A stretch of DNA of 64,000 bases from Acinetobacter sp. ANC 4862 (GCF_004336635.1 NZ_SJXH01000008.1:1-64000); one strand, 5' to 3'. Shown: positions 8,763-18,226, counted from the first letter of the stretch. Numbers and translations: made by a program. Notes: a model not told the origin generated them from the sequence alone.

Positions 8763-9340
8763 TTAAAAGAACAGCTCTTGCCCTTTTACTGAGTAGCTCA
8801 AGTTTGATGGGATGTATCACCTCCCCCGCAATTTCATCAGAACAGCGTCCTCAACACTGGGGAACACTACTTAATCAAAGAGATAATTTTTATCAAATTA
8901 GTGAGCATGTGTTTCGTAGTGAGCAACCCACAGCTGAACTGATTCCACAATTAAAAGCACATGATATTGATGTGGTGATTAATTTAAGATCAAGAAATAA
9001 AGATCTGGCTGTCCTGCCATCCACAGATTTTAAATTGGTTCATATCGCCATTCACACCTGGGCAATGTCGCGTGAAGATTTACTGCACGTGATGCAACAT
9101 ATTCAGCAAGCAAAAGCACTCAATCAAAAAGTACTGATTCATTGTTATCATGGTTCAGACCGAACCGGTGCAAGTATTGCCATGTACCGAATTATTTTTG
9201 AAAACTGGAAAATTGAAGATGCACTGGATGAAATGAAACATGGCGGCTATGGATTTCATCCGGTCTGGATTCATATTGAAAAAATATTTAGCCCCGAAAA
9301 CGTAAAATGGATTCAACAGCAACTGTCGAATCCATCTTAG
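8759..9340 (+). CDS. Tyrosine/dual-specificity phosphatase-like lipoprotein
   Basis: The 193-aa protein carries the phosphatase signature HCYHGSDRTGAS (CX5R: C129 and R135). The upstream segment VFRSEQPT...IDVVINLRSRNKD is typical of DSP-like phosphatases. A likely general acid is D104 or a nearby acidic residue before the P loop; this is not certain. The N-terminus is a signal peptide with a lipobox ending SSLMGC (C19), so the enzyme is probably anchored in the periplasm. It overlaps the MBL-fold gene by ATGA. The substrate is unknown; phosphotyrosine, phosphoinositide-like or sugar phosphates are possible. Confidence 0.85.
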   Translation: MIKRTALALLLSSSSLMGCITSPAISSEQRPQHWGTLLNQRDNFYQISEHVFRSEQPTAELIPQLKAHDIDVVINLRSRNKDLAVLPSTDFKLVHIAIHTWAMSREDLLHVMQHIQQAKALNQKVLIHCYHGSDRTGASIAMYRIIFENWKIEDALDEMKHGGYGFHPVWIHIEKIFSPENVKWIQQQLSNPS

Positions 9341-9359
9341 TTTTTAGCTTCCGCTTAAT

Positions 9360-10394
9360 TTAACGTTTATCCAGAGGCACCCATTCAATCACCCAAGCCG
9401 ATTTCATGTTCAGGCTTGCATCATTGTTGATTTTCTTACGGGCCGCATCTGCTGTATCACGGTCTTTAGATGGTCCAACCATAATACGAACACCTTTCGA
9501 TGTTGGACTTTTGGTGACTTTGTAGCCTTTGGCACGTAACTTGGAAGCAACAGCATCTGCATTGGCTTCATTTGCTGCCAAAGCCACTTGTACCATCCAT
9601 TGCTTGTCGCCATTTTCCAACAAATCACGTGCTTTTTCAGCCTCTGCCTTTTTCTTGGCATCCGCCTCACGTTTTTCTTCTGCTTTTTTCTTTTCTGCTC
9701 GGGCTTTCTTGTCAGCCTCGGCTTTCTTCTCTGCTTCTTGCTTTTCAGCTGCCTTACGTTTTACTTCAGCCTCATGTTTGGCTTTTTCATCAGCCGCTTT
9801 TTTCTCTGCTGCTTTCTTTTCAGCCGCTTTCATGTCCGCTAATTTTTTATCAGCTTCGGCTTTACGTTTATCTTCAACTGCTTTTTTATCAGCATCAGTT
9901 CGCTGTTGTTGAGCTTTCTGCTGATCTAACTTTTTTTGCGCAAGCAGCTTTTCTTCAGCTAAACGCTTTTGTTTAACTTTTTCATCTTCCACCAGTTCAG
10001 GAGGAATATTATCCGAGCTTTGCTGCGCACCGGTACGATGGGCATTTAAAGCTGCATATTCTTCTGCGGCTTTACGTGCAGCCTCTGCTTCCGCCTGTTG
10101 CTGCATCACTAAAAATTCAGCGGCACGGGCTTCTTGTTCTGCAACCGCTTTTTCACGCGCACGACGTTGCTCTTCCAGTAAACGTTTTTCTGTTTCAACA
10201 TCGACTGTTAAAGCCTGCAGCTGAACCATTTCGCTTTCGGGAGCCGGCTTTTTCTGCGTGACTTGAGCTGCAAGCTCGGGGTTTTTAAGTTCATTTTGAT
10301 ATATTTCTTCTTTGCCTTTCAGGAGCAATGCTGTCAATAAAACACCACCACCTAATAAAACAACGCCACCCATCCAACGTTGTTTGCTATTCAT
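9360..10394 (-). CDS. SPOR-domain inner-membrane protein (DedD/FtsN-like)
   Basis: SPOR domains bind denuded peptidoglycan at division sites. From the chosen ATG at 10394 the protein has 344 aa. It has one N-terminal membrane segment (WMGGVVLLGGGVLLTALLL). A long charged, Ala/Lys/Glu-rich probable coiled coil follows, about residues 60-260. The C-terminal SPOR domain opens with QWMVQVALAANEANADAVASKL. The start overlaps the folC stop as ATGA and has GGAAG 8 bp upstream; longer starts would lie inside folC. It is the last gene of trpA-accD-folC-SPOR and resembles E. coli dedD in position and layout. Confidence 0.88.
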   Translation of the reverse strand: MNSKQRWMGGVVLLGGGVLLTALLLKGKEEIYQNELKNPELAAQVTQKKPAPESEMVQLQALTVDVETEKRLLEEQRRAREKAVAEQEARAAEFLVMQQQAEAEAARKAAEEYAALNAHRTGAQQSSDNIPPELVEDEKVKQKRLAEEKLLAQKKLDQQKAQQQRTDADKKAVEDKRKAEADKKLADMKAAEKKAAEKKAADEKAKHEAEVKRKAAEKQEAEKKAEADKKARAEKKKAEEKREADAKKKAEAEKARDLLENGDKQWMVQVALAANEANADAVASKLRAKGYKVTKSPTSKGVRIMVGPSKDRDTADAARKKINNDASLNMKSAWVIEWVPLDKR

Positions 10395-11674
10395 TGACAT
10401 TCTTCCAAATACTCCCATACCGCTTCTAAGGTATGAAATGAACCACATACCAAGATCAGCTGATTATTCTTTGTTTCATTTAGCGCTGATTTAAAAGCCA
10501 ATTGAACACTGTCGAAGTGTTGTACTGTTTCACCGTGTAACGCTGCATCGAGCTGTTCAAGCGGAGCTGCTCGCGGAACCGTTAATGGTGCAATTTTCCA
10601 TTTTAAAACAGTATCTTTCAACAAGTCTGCGACAGAATTGATATCTTTATCCGCCAACATGGAAAAAACACTGACCACTTCTGTGTACTGTTTATTGTAT
10701 TCTAAAAATTTTCGCAACTGATTTAACAAAAATTCTACGCCATGGGGATTATGTCCGGCATCAAAGATCACCGTTTTGCCCTGAATTTGGCGAATTTCAA
10801 AGCGGCCTTGCAGACGTGCCTGTTGAATGCCTTGAGCGATTGCTTGTTGAGTCACGGTTAAACCGCTGACTAAAATTGATGCAACTGCTGTGGAAATGTT
10901 TTCCAGTGCCAAAGCACCTGTCGGTAATTTTAAAGTCGTACCTGAAGATGCAAACATCCAGGCTTGACCATCATCCGTATATTGGTAGAAATAGTCACGA
11001 TCAGCCACATACAATGTTGCATTACATTCATCAACTTTATTTTGAATGGCTTGTGGAAGTTGTTGCATACTACCAAAAATTACCGGAATATCCGGACGAA
11101 TAATTCCGGCTTTTTCAAAGGCAATTTTTTCAATTGTGTCGCCCAGCCAATCGGTATGATCGAGACCAATATTGGTAATCACCGCGACATCCGGCTCAAT
11201 CACATTCACCACATCGAGGCGACCACCCAGTCCGACTTCAAGCACCCAGACATCACATTGTTTGGCTTTAAAAATAACAAAAGCGGCAAGTGTGGTGGCT
11301 TCAAAGAAAGAAAGCGTTAGATCACAATCACGACGGGCTTGATCCACTGCAACAAATGCATCCACCAAGGTCTGGTCATCCACTTCAATGCCCGACAATT
11401 TTACTCGTTCATTAAAACGGTAAATATGTGGTGATTGATACAATCCGACTTTATAGCCCTGCGCATTTAAAATGGCAGCCAAAGTGGTTGTGGTTGAACC
11501 TTTACCGTTGGTTCCCGCTACGGTCAGAACTTTTGCCTGTGGACGGGTCACACCCAGCTTTTCAGCCACTGGAATGACGCGTTCCAGACCTAAATCAATC
11601 CCCGTAACGTGAACATGGCTCCAATAATCGAGCCATGTGTTTAAAGAGTCTGTTGCAAGTGGTGCTGTGTTCAA
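10391..11674 (-). CDS. folC: Bifunctional dihydrofolate synthase / folylpolyglutamate synthase FolC
   Basis: FolC adds glutamate to dihydropteroate and then to reduced folates. The 427-aa protein has the Mur-ligase-like P loop VAGTNGKGSTT near residue 53, the YQSPHIYRFNERV folate loop, and the family segments GLGGRLDVVN and DHTDWLGDT. The C-terminal ligase domain begins near VIFDAGHNPHG. Its ATG overlaps the accD stop by 4 bp, and its stop overlaps the SPOR gene start by 4 bp. The accD-folC-SPOR order is common in gammaproteobacteria. Confidence 0.97.
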   Translation of the reverse strand: MNTAPLATDSLNTWLDYWSHVHVTGIDLGLERVIPVAEKLGVTRPQAKVLTVAGTNGKGSTTTTLAAILNAQGYKVGLYQSPHIYRFNERVKLSGIEVDDQTLVDAFVAVDQARRDCDLTLSFFEATTLAAFVIFKAKQCDVWVLEVGLGGRLDVVNVIEPDVAVITNIGLDHTDWLGDTIEKIAFEKAGIIRPDIPVIFGSMQQLPQAIQNKVDECNATLYVADRDYFYQYTDDGQAWMFASSGTTLKLPTGALALENISTAVASILVSGLTVTQQAIAQGIQQARLQGRFEIRQIQGKTVIFDAGHNPHGVEFLLNQLRKFLEYNKQYTEVVSVFSMLADKDINSVADLLKDTVLKWKIAPLTVPRAAPLEQLDAALHGETVQHFDSVQLAFKSALNETKNNQLILVCGSFHTLEAVWEYLEECQ

Positions 11675-12567
11675 GGCAAGTTCATCAGTTTCGCGACAAT
11701 ACGATAGACTGTATCACGTAATGCGTGACGATGAACAATTTGATCGACTACACCATGATCAAGCAAATATTCTGCACGCTGGAACGGTTCTTCCAGTTTT
11801 TCACGTACGGTTTGCTCAATTACACGTTTACCCGCAAAACCAATCATGGCTTTAGGTTCAGCAATATGCACATCACCTAACATTGCAAGTGAAGCGGTTA
11901 CGCCACCGTAAACTGGATGGGTTAATACCACCAAATACGGTAAACCTGCATCTTTCATGCGTTGAATTGCGGCTGAAGTACGTGCCATTTGCATAAGCGA
12001 CAACATGCCTTCCTGCATACGTGCGCCACCAGAAGCAGCAAAACAGATTAAAGGTTGTTTCTCTTTAATGGCACGCTCGGCAGCTTGCACGAAACGGTCA
12101 CCGACCACAGTACCCATTGAACCGCCCATAAAGTCGAATTCAAATGCACATGCGATTAAAGGAATATCTTTCAGTAAACCCTGCATCACCACCAATGCTT
12201 CTGTTTCACCGGTTTTCTTTTGCGCTTCAGACATACGGGCCGGATAGGCTTTGCTATCGACGAATTTCAGCGGATCTTTAGCCACAAATTCCTGACCCAG
12301 TTCATTTTGAACCTGATCAAAGAACCAGTTTAAGCGATCACGTGCTTTCATACGCAAATGTTCGTCGCACTGCGGACAAACATAAGCATTAAATGACATC
12401 GCGGTACGAGTAACCAGTGCGTGACATTCAGGACACTCAATGGTTGGCTCGGTAAAGGTTGCTTTGAGTGCTGTTTGCTCATCTGGGGTGTGAATACCCG
12501 GAACATGACGTTCCGTCCACGGCGTCGCTGGGCTTAGAATTTTGCCTATTTTCACTTCTTGATTCAT
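11671..12567 (-). CDS. accD: Acetyl-CoA carboxylase carboxyltransferase beta subunit AccD
   Basis: AccD pairs with AccA to transfer CO2 from carboxybiotin to acetyl-CoA, the first step of fatty-acid synthesis. The 298-aa protein has the N-terminal zinc ribbon C45-x2-C48...C64-x2-C67. The crotonase-fold carboxyltransferase core follows, with FDFMGGSMGTVVGDR, FAASGGARMQEG and HPVYGGVTASLAMLGD. It overlaps trpA upstream and folC downstream by 4 bp each, so all are in one operon. AccA is not in the window. Confidence 0.98.
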   Translation of the reverse strand: MNQEVKIGKILSPATPWTERHVPGIHTPDEQTALKATFTEPTIECPECHALVTRTAMSFNAYVCPQCDEHLRMKARDRLNWFFDQVQNELGQEFVAKDPLKFVDSKAYPARMSEAQKKTGETEALVVMQGLLKDIPLIACAFEFDFMGGSMGTVVGDRFVQAAERAIKEKQPLICFAASGGARMQEGMLSLMQMARTSAAIQRMKDAGLPYLVVLTHPVYGGVTASLAMLGDVHIAEPKAMIGFAGKRVIEQTVREKLEEPFQRAEYLLDHGVVDQIVHRHALRDTVYRIVAKLMNLP

Positions 12568-13367
12568 ACTAACTCATCGAGCGCGGCTCGAAGCTCCTTG
12601 ACTTTATTAACCGTTTCAAAAACAGCTTGTTCTGGCGCTAAGTTCGCAAATTGTTTGACAAAAGCACTGCCCACAATGACCGCATCAGCCGCTACACCCA
12701 TGGCTTTCGCAGAGGCAGCATCGCTAATACCAAAACCGACACCTACAGGAACGTCAGTCACAGCTTTAATTTTCTGGATACGGGCTGCTGCTTCAGCTAC
12801 ATCTAAAGTTGCCGCACCGGTTACCCCTTTCAAGGACACATAGTAGATAAAGCCACTGGCTTGGTTCGCCACATGCTGAATACGTTCATCCGTAGATGTT
12901 GGCGCAAGCAGGAAAATTTGATCCATGTCGAATTTTTTCAACACGTCATCCAAATCTTTTGCTTCTTCAGGCGGTAAATCCACCAGAAGTACACCATCTA
13001 CACCGCATTCATTGGCATAAGACACAAACTTTTCATAACCAATCACTTCGACCGGGTTTAAATACCCCATCAAAACCACTGGTGTTTCCGTGTCTTTCTG
13101 ACGGAACTCTTTCACCATATTCAAAGCATCTAGGGTATTGGTTCCACCTGCCAATGCACGTTCTGCTGCAAGGGCAATCACTGGACCATCTGCCATAGGG
13201 TCTGAAAATGGAAGACCAAGTTCAATCACATCTACCCCTGCCTCAACCATTTGATGTAACAATGGAACGGTTACTTCTGGATGAGGGTCACCAGCCATTA
13301 CATAAGAAACTAGCGCTTTACGCTGCTGAGATTTAAGCTGTCCAAAACGAGTGGCTAAACGTGACAT
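12564..13367 (-). CDS. trpA: Tryptophan synthase alpha subunit TrpA
   Basis: TrpA cleaves indole-3-glycerol phosphate and channels indole to TrpB. The 267-aa protein has the catalytic acids E49 and D60 in VIELGLPFSDPMADGP. It also has the conserved YLNPVEVIGYE, YYVSLKGVTGA and phosphate-binding VGFGIS segments. It leads the accD-folC-SPOR operon. Its partner trpB lies about 6 kb away with trpF, so the alpha and beta subunits are not co-transcribed here. This split arrangement is typical of Acinetobacter-like genomes. Confidence 0.98.
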   Translation of the reverse strand: MSRLATRFGQLKSQQRKALVSYVMAGDPHPEVTVPLLHQMVEAGVDVIELGLPFSDPMADGPVIALAAERALAGGTNTLDALNMVKEFRQKDTETPVVLMGYLNPVEVIGYEKFVSYANECGVDGVLLVDLPPEEAKDLDDVLKKFDMDQIFLLAPTSTDERIQHVANQASGFIYYVSLKGVTGAATLDVAEAAARIQKIKAVTDVPVGVGFGISDAASAKAMGVAADAVIVGSAFVKQFANLAPEQAVFETVNKVKELRAALDELV

Positions 13368-13673
13368 AAGGCTATGCTTTCCTTGAATTATTTAAAAACT
13401 GAGGAGTTGGCTTTGTAGAAATACAAGACAACGCATTGTAACGCTATTTTTTACTCATTGAATAGAGTCCAAACATTTCACGCTACATTAGACTGACAAT
13501 CTCATTTTTTCAGAACAATCCGAGAACACCATTTACTGATATTTACGATTTTTTCTCAATGATCAAAGATGCCTAATTTTGCTATTTAAAAAAATAACCA
13601 GTATTAAGATAAACTTATTTTTATTGGTAAAAAATTGATAAAAATAATTAGCTTAGCTTTTACATTTAAAGTT
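13368..13673. other. Divergent intergenic region between trpA and the antiporter gene
   Basis: This AT-rich spacer should hold the trpA operon promoter on the minus strand. No gene, hairpin leader peptide or tryptophan-rich attenuator reading frame was seen. The promoter of the antiporter gene is given separately at 13674-13702. Confidence 0.4.
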
Positions 13674-13702
13674 TTATGAAATAGCAAAACCTGCACTATA
13701 CT
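13674..13702 (+). promoter_or_regulatory. Candidate promoter of the NhaC-type antiporter gene
   Basis: TATACT at 13697-13702 is a strong -10 element. TTATGA at 13674-13679, 17 bp upstream, is a weaker -35. The predicted start is about 23 bp before the ATG at 13732, which has no clear RBS. Confidence 0.55.
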
Positions 13703-13731
13703 ACGCACGATTTTCATTTTTTCTATTTTAT

Positions 13732-15063
13732 ATGACTCCCGAATCCCAAGGTGCAGTGCACGCTCGCGCGTTGGCATTGCTACCTCTTATTGTGTTTTTA
13801 GCCATTTTTTTAGGCAGTGGTATCTATCATTCCATCATTGGTACCGAGTTTGCTTTTTATCAGGTTAAAGCACCTGTGGCAGCTCTACCTGCCATTATTC
13901 TGGCCGTGCTGATTTACCGTGGAAAATTGAATACTGCGATTGATGCGTTTTTAAAAGGTGCCAGTCATCCCAATCTAATTCTGATGTTTATGGTGTTTAT
14001 GCTGGCAGGAGCATTTGCCAGTACCACAAGTAGCATTGGCAGTGTTGATGCAACGGTGCAATTGGGGCTGTCGATTATCCCGCCCTCCTTTGTGCTGCCC
14101 ATGCTGTTTATCATCTCGGCATTCATTGCCACCGCGATGGGAACCTCGATGGGAACGATTGCTGCCTGTGCCCCGATTGCCTTTGGTTTCTCGCAAGCCA
14201 CTAATATTGAAGCCGTATACGCCATTGGCGCAGTGGTGGGCGGTGCCATGTTTGGTGATAACCTGTCGATGATTTCGGATACCACCATTGCAGCCACCAG
14301 CAGTCAAAAGGTTCAGCTACGCGACAAGTTCAAAGTCAATGTCTGGATTGCGGTTCCTGCCGCCGTGCTCACTCTTCTGATTTACGCATTTGTTAGCCAT
14401 GATTCACAAACCATTGCATATAAAGATTACGACTTGTGGCTAATTTTGCCTTATGTAGCCGTGTTCTTTCTGGCTTTTTCACGTTTGCATGTACTGGCCA
14501 TTTTAACTCTTGGGGTGGTTCTTTCAGGTCTGATTGGAATAATGGTCAACCCGGATTTTGGCATCTTGAAGTTAAATACTTCCATCTATGATGGCTTTGT
14601 AGGCATGTTTGAGGTGGCACTGCTTTCGATGTTCTTGGGTGGTTTATCAGCCATTATGCAAAAAGAAGGCGGACTACAATGGCTTATTCAACGTATTTAC
14701 AGTATTACCCGTTTATTTAAAGTTGGACGACAACGTGCGGGTGAGTTGGGTGTGAGTTTTCTGGTGGTATTCGCCAATCTGTTCGTTGCCAACAATACCG
14801 TTGCGATTATCTTATCGGGTGATATGGCGCGTGAAGTGGCCAAAGAATATGGCGTAGATCCTAAACGTGCTGCAGCCTTGCTGGATATTTTTTCCTGCGT
14901 GATTCAGGGCGTGATTCCCTACGGTGCTCAATTACTCCTGGCCTGCTCTATTGCGAAGATGTCCCCAGTAGAGCTGATCGGGAATACTTACTATTGCTGG
15001 ATATTGGCAATTGTGGCGATATTGGCAATTGCATTTCGTTTCCCACGATTCAAACCCGCTTAA
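13732..15063 (+). CDS. Na+/H+ antiporter NhaC-family membrane protein
   Basis: The 443-aa protein is an inner-membrane carrier with about 11-12 hydrophobic segments. The segment FIATAMGTSMGTIAACAPIAFGFS and then VVGGAMFGDNLSMISDTTIAAT is the hallmark of the NhaC / Na+/H+ antiporter superfamily. A second repeat has VVFANLFVANNTVAIILSGDMAREVAKEYGVDPKRAAALLDIFSCVIQG. The transported ion and amino-acid possibilities cannot be separated by eye. It is transcribed alone and ends at a terminator shared with the convergent AraC-type gene. Confidence 0.88.
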   Translation: MTPESQGAVHARALALLPLIVFLAIFLGSGIYHSIIGTEFAFYQVKAPVAALPAIILAVLIYRGKLNTAIDAFLKGASHPNLILMFMVFMLAGAFASTTSSIGSVDATVQLGLSIIPPSFVLPMLFIISAFIATAMGTSMGTIAACAPIAFGFSQATNIEAVYAIGAVVGGAMFGDNLSMISDTTIAATSSQKVQLRDKFKVNVWIAVPAAVLTLLIYAFVSHDSQTIAYKDYDLWLILPYVAVFFLAFSRLHVLAILTLGVVLSGLIGIMVNPDFGILKLNTSIYDGFVGMFEVALLSMFLGGLSAIMQKEGGLQWLIQRIYSITRLFKVGRQRAGELGVSFLVVFANLFVANNTVAIILSGDMAREVAKEYGVDPKRAAALLDIFSCVIQGVIPYGAQLLLACSIAKMSPVELIGNTYYCWILAIVAILAIAFRFPRFKPA

Positions 15064-15093
15064 ATCCATTTTGTTAAAACCCATTTACATTTC

Positions 15094-15121
15094 AAAAGCG
15101 ACCCAAGTGGGTCGCTTTTTT
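15094..15121. terminator. Bidirectional terminator between convergent genes
   Basis: AAAAGCGACCC and GGGTCGCTTTT pair around AAGT, with T residues on the right and A residues on the left. It serves the antiporter gene on the plus strand. It overlaps the last bases of the AraC-type gene stop codon on the minus strand. Confidence 0.9.
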
Positions 15122-16148
15122 ATGACTCAGGTGGATCTTTCAGCTGTTGTTTCCTATGTAATAAGGTTTGACCGCTATAGGCCTTATAAGCACGAGCTAA
15201 AGCAGATTGATCTGAATAGCCCAATTGCGTGGCAATATCGGTCAATTGCATGTCTTGCTGCAACAATTGATCACAACGTTTCATGCGTTCCATCTCAACA
15301 ATCTTTTTAAAAGATGAATTCAATTGCCGCTGCAGTGTCCGTGCAGATACATGCAATTCATTCGCAATCTGCTCAATTTTGGGCACACTATTTTGCACGC
15401 GCAAATATTCAGCCACCCTCATGTGAATGTGCTGATCTAAACTTTCATAACTGGGCTTGGAAGCAATTGCCTCTTCTGCCTGGCGCAGTAAAAGTTGCAT
15501 TAAAGAAGGATCAGCCAGTTCCGATTTTAAATCCAGACTGTCCGAACTAATCACAAAAGAATATTGGGCATGACCAAAGCTGACTTCACAGCCAAAAAAC
15601 TTCTCATAATGAAAACGTGCCATCTGCGGCGTATGCGCAAACTGCATACTCAGCAATTGCAACGATGCTGGAAAAATTTGCTTGGCCAAATGCGCCATAC
15701 AGGCTGAAGTCAGCTCATTAATCATCGCATATCGTACATCATGCAGCGGCCAGGAGAGATAAATCTCCTTACCCTGATGCAGCATTTGCATGGGAATGAC
15801 TGCTGCACCATCAATCACCAACCGGCTAAAACGAATAATATTTTGTAAAGCTTCGGCCACGCTATTACTACGTGATGCCATATAACCCAACACACCAAAA
15901 TGCTCTGGCCGTATATAACGTGCCATTTCAAAAATCAGCTGCGGGCAATTGAGATGTTGCTGGGTACGCTGAATGACTTCCAAGAAAAATGTATACGGTG
16001 ATTGGGTATCGATCGGCAAGTTTAAGACATGCCGTAATTGCGCATGGTCATCTTGCAGAAAATCAAGTCGCAATCCATCCAGATCCCGATCTGACAAAAA
16101 CATTTGCCATAGCTGGAAATAACCATTGGGAATCTGCAATTCTTGCAC
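15120..16148 (-). CDS. AraC-family transcriptional regulator
   Basis: The 342-aa protein has an N-terminal Arabinose_bd-type region of about 200 residues. The C-terminal AraC DNA-binding domain has two helix-turn-helix units, PKIEQIANELHVSARTLQRQL and LTDIATQLGYSDQSALARAYKAYSG. The layout resembles the OruR/ArgR-like group of AraC regulators. The start is GTG at 16148, preceded by AAGGA at 7 bp. It is divergent from the COG3687 gene, which begins about 135 bp away, so that gene is a reasonable target. Confidence 0.88.
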   Translation of the reverse strand: MQELQIPNGYFQLWQMFLSDRDLDGLRLDFLQDDHAQLRHVLNLPIDTQSPYTFFLEVIQRTQQHLNCPQLIFEMARYIRPEHFGVLGYMASRSNSVAEALQNIIRFSRLVIDGAAVIPMQMLHQGKEIYLSWPLHDVRYAMINELTSACMAHLAKQIFPASLQLLSMQFAHTPQMARFHYEKFFGCEVSFGHAQYSFVISSDSLDLKSELADPSLMQLLLRQAEEAIASKPSYESLDQHIHMRVAEYLRVQNSVPKIEQIANELHVSARTLQRQLNSSFKKIVEMERMKRCDQLLQQDMQLTDIATQLGYSDQSALARAYKAYSGQTLLHRKQQLKDPPES

Positions 16149-16282
16149 AATGCATCCTTGTTTTTTGATATTTTAAATTTTAATTCTGTCGTAAAATGTA
16201 TAAAAAATGGCAAGTACTGTCAAAACAAAACTGAAAAAGTCCGACATACTGCAATGATCCAAGGCGATTGAAGTAAAATAAA

Positions 16283-17164
16283 ATGAATGCTATTGCCCAA
16301 TATCAAGTCCAACCTGTGGTTCGCAGTAACCTTGATTTTAAACTGAATGAAGTGCCTCGTTTTTGGTTTGGTGGTGATCCGTTTATTACCCGCATGTTTG
16401 ATGCACTCAGCCTGACCTTTCCGGATGGTGAACGCTACTTTATTCAGTCGGTACGTTTATTCCGCGACCAGATTACCGATCCAGACTTAAAACGGCGTGT
16501 GGCTGATTTTATTCGTCAGGAAGCGCAGCACGGTATAGCGCATGACAAAATGAATCAGGTTATGAAACAGCAAGGCATGCCGGTGGATCAATTTATTCAG
16601 CGTTTAAATAAAATTTTCAAATTCGAACTGGAAAAGCGTTCCCCTCAATACAATATTGCCATGACGGCTGCGGCTGAACACTTGACTGCCCTGATGGCAG
16701 AAACCTTTTATACGAATAAAGACACCTTGCGAGATGGACATCCTTATGTCCGCGCGCTATTTGCCTGGCATGCAATTGAAGAAATGGAACATCGTGATGT
16801 GGCGTTTGACGTGATGAAACAGGTTGGAAATGTGCCTGAGTCTACGCGAAAATTTACATTGCTATGGACGACATTGCTCATCTTTGGCTTTACCATTTAT
16901 CGTGCCAATGTGATGTTAAAGTATGATGGCTTTACCCCACTGCAACGTCTGCAAATGAACATTCGCGGTTTACCGTGGTTCTTTGGACGTAAAGGCACGT
17001 TAACCAAAATGAGCAAGCAATATCTCGACTGGTTTAACAAAGACTTTCATCCTAGCCAACACCCTGTGATTGCCCAATATGATGTCTGGGTAAAAACCCT
17101 GAAAGAAACAGGTAATCCCATCCAAGCTGGAGAAGCTTTTTGGCAGGCGGCTAAAGACTCATAA
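16283..17164 (+). CDS. COG3687 / PF10118 predicted metal-dependent hydrolase
   Basis: The 293-aa protein matches the PF10118 family, annotated as a metal-dependent hydrolase with a ferritin-like helical look. Candidate metal ligands are in FIRQEAQHGIAHDKM, AAEHLTALMAETFY and WHAIEEMEHRDVAFDVM. The Glu and His spacing suggests a di-metal centre. Two hydrophobic segments follow around FTLLWTTLLIFGFTIY, so it may sit at the membrane. The substrate is unknown. It is divergent from an AraC-type regulator that may control it. Confidence 0.8.
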   Translation: MNAIAQYQVQPVVRSNLDFKLNEVPRFWFGGDPFITRMFDALSLTFPDGERYFIQSVRLFRDQITDPDLKRRVADFIRQEAQHGIAHDKMNQVMKQQGMPVDQFIQRLNKIFKFELEKRSPQYNIAMTAAAEHLTALMAETFYTNKDTLRDGHPYVRALFAWHAIEEMEHRDVAFDVMKQVGNVPESTRKFTLLWTTLLIFGFTIYRANVMLKYDGFTPLQRLQMNIRGLPWFFGRKGTLTKMSKQYLDWFNKDFHPSQHPVIAQYDVWVKTLKETGNPIQAGEAFWQAAKDS

Positions 17165-17186
17165 TATTTATTGTATTTATCACTTA

Positions 17187-17217
17187 CCTAGTCGATATAA
17201 ATACGGACTAGGTTTTT
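17187..17217 (+). terminator. Intrinsic terminator after the COG3687 gene
   Basis: CCTAGTC and GACTAGG pair around a 12-base loop, followed by T5. It lies 23 bp past the stop codon. Confidence 0.8.
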
Positions 17218-17233
17218 ACTATTTTGTAATGTA

Positions 17234-18226
17234 TTACCACTTGGCATAATGCTGTTCTAACAAGCCATATTCATTTAACAAGATAATTTCCTGATCGCCT
17301 TGCTGAATGGTTCCACTAATTTTGGCTTGCCATTGACTGAACTGACTGCCGACCAGTCTTAAATTCAGGTTTTCATAGCGTCGCCAACCCGTCTTCACAT
17401 CTAAATTTAACTTTTCATCCAGTGAACGGATGGTCCAATGATCTTCCCCCTGATGCTGAAATAGAATATCGCTTAACGGATACAAAACCCCATTAATCCA
17501 CAAGCAGTTTTCATTGCCAAAACTTTCATTCACACCTGAAGCCAAATTCAATCCGATACGATTATTTTGCGTATCCCAAAAATTACACGACAACCAAAAC
17601 CAAGCTGTTTCAGGACGTAAAAAACCACAAGTATCATCTAATGAGGCAAAAGTTTTTTCATGAAACTTTATGGTTGCACCCTGCTTATTAACAAAGAAAC
17701 CTTCACAGCCCAAAGTCGTGAGCTTTTGGGTGTAGGTCCAACCATTAATCCCCGTCGGGCTACACATACTCAGTGGATCTGTACCTGCACAGAAAATACG
17801 AGCACTCAGCTTAATTTCACCATGTTTAGTCACATGGATATAGCGCACGCCATTAGCATGTTGAATATCAATTTGAAAAGGTGACTTGGAGAAAAAACTT
17901 TGGTTATAAAGCGGTTGCTCATCAACAACGGTATGCCGTGACAAAAAGTTAATTGCATTCCATTCTAAAACTTCAGAACGTTGATGATTATAGATATAAA
18001 AAAAACCATGCCCTGCCCATGCAATATCAGCAATAGCCAGACCAATGGTGTAATGTTCATGTTGAATGCAGCAAAATTTAAATTTTTTATATTTTAATCG
18101 CTTACGCCAACCTGTTAAAACCTCCCCATAAGGAGTCTTATATTGGTATTTATTTAAATCGATGGTCTTTGGGAGAGTACTAAAACGTCCATAATGCGGT
18201 TGTCCATTTGATTGAATCAAATCCAT
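17234..18226 (-). CDS. DUF2804 family protein
   Basis: The 330-aa protein resembles DUF2804, a conserved family with no assigned biochemical role. Recognisable segments include GRFSTLPKTIDLNKY at the N-terminus, IADIAWAGHGFFYIYN, and WFWLSCNFWDTQNNRIGLNLASGVNESFG. No signal peptide or membrane segment is seen, so it is probably cytoplasmic. The many aromatic, strand-like segments suggest a beta-rich fold. It is convergent with the COG3687 gene and has no close operon partner. Confidence 0.75.
   Translation of the reverse strand: MDLIQSNGQPHYGRFSTLPKTIDLNKYQYKTPYGEVLTGWRKRLKYKKFKFCCIQHEHYTIGLAIADIAWAGHGFFYIYNHQRSEVLEWNAINFLSRHTVVDEQPLYNQSFFSKSPFQIDIQHANGVRYIHVTKHGEIKLSARIFCAGTDPLSMCSPTGINGWTYTQKLTTLGCEGFFVNKQGATIKFHEKTFASLDDTCGFLRPETAWFWLSCNFWDTQNNRIGLNLASGVNESFGNENCLWINGVLYPLSDILFQHQGEDHWTIRSLDEKLNLDVKTGWRRYENLNLRLVGSQFSQWQAKISGTIQQGDQEIILLNEYGLLEQHYAKW

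Noticed and set aside
9529..9976. Long plus-strand frames opposite the SPOR gene, rich in Ala/Ser/Phe or Leu/Pro
   Set aside because: They are the mirror of the Lys/Ala/Glu-rich coiled coil on the minus strand; repetitive codons there suppress stops in other frames.
13965..14307. Minus-strand frames of about 110 aa inside the antiporter gene
   Set aside because: They are antisense shadows of a GC-rich membrane-protein coding region and carry no RBS.
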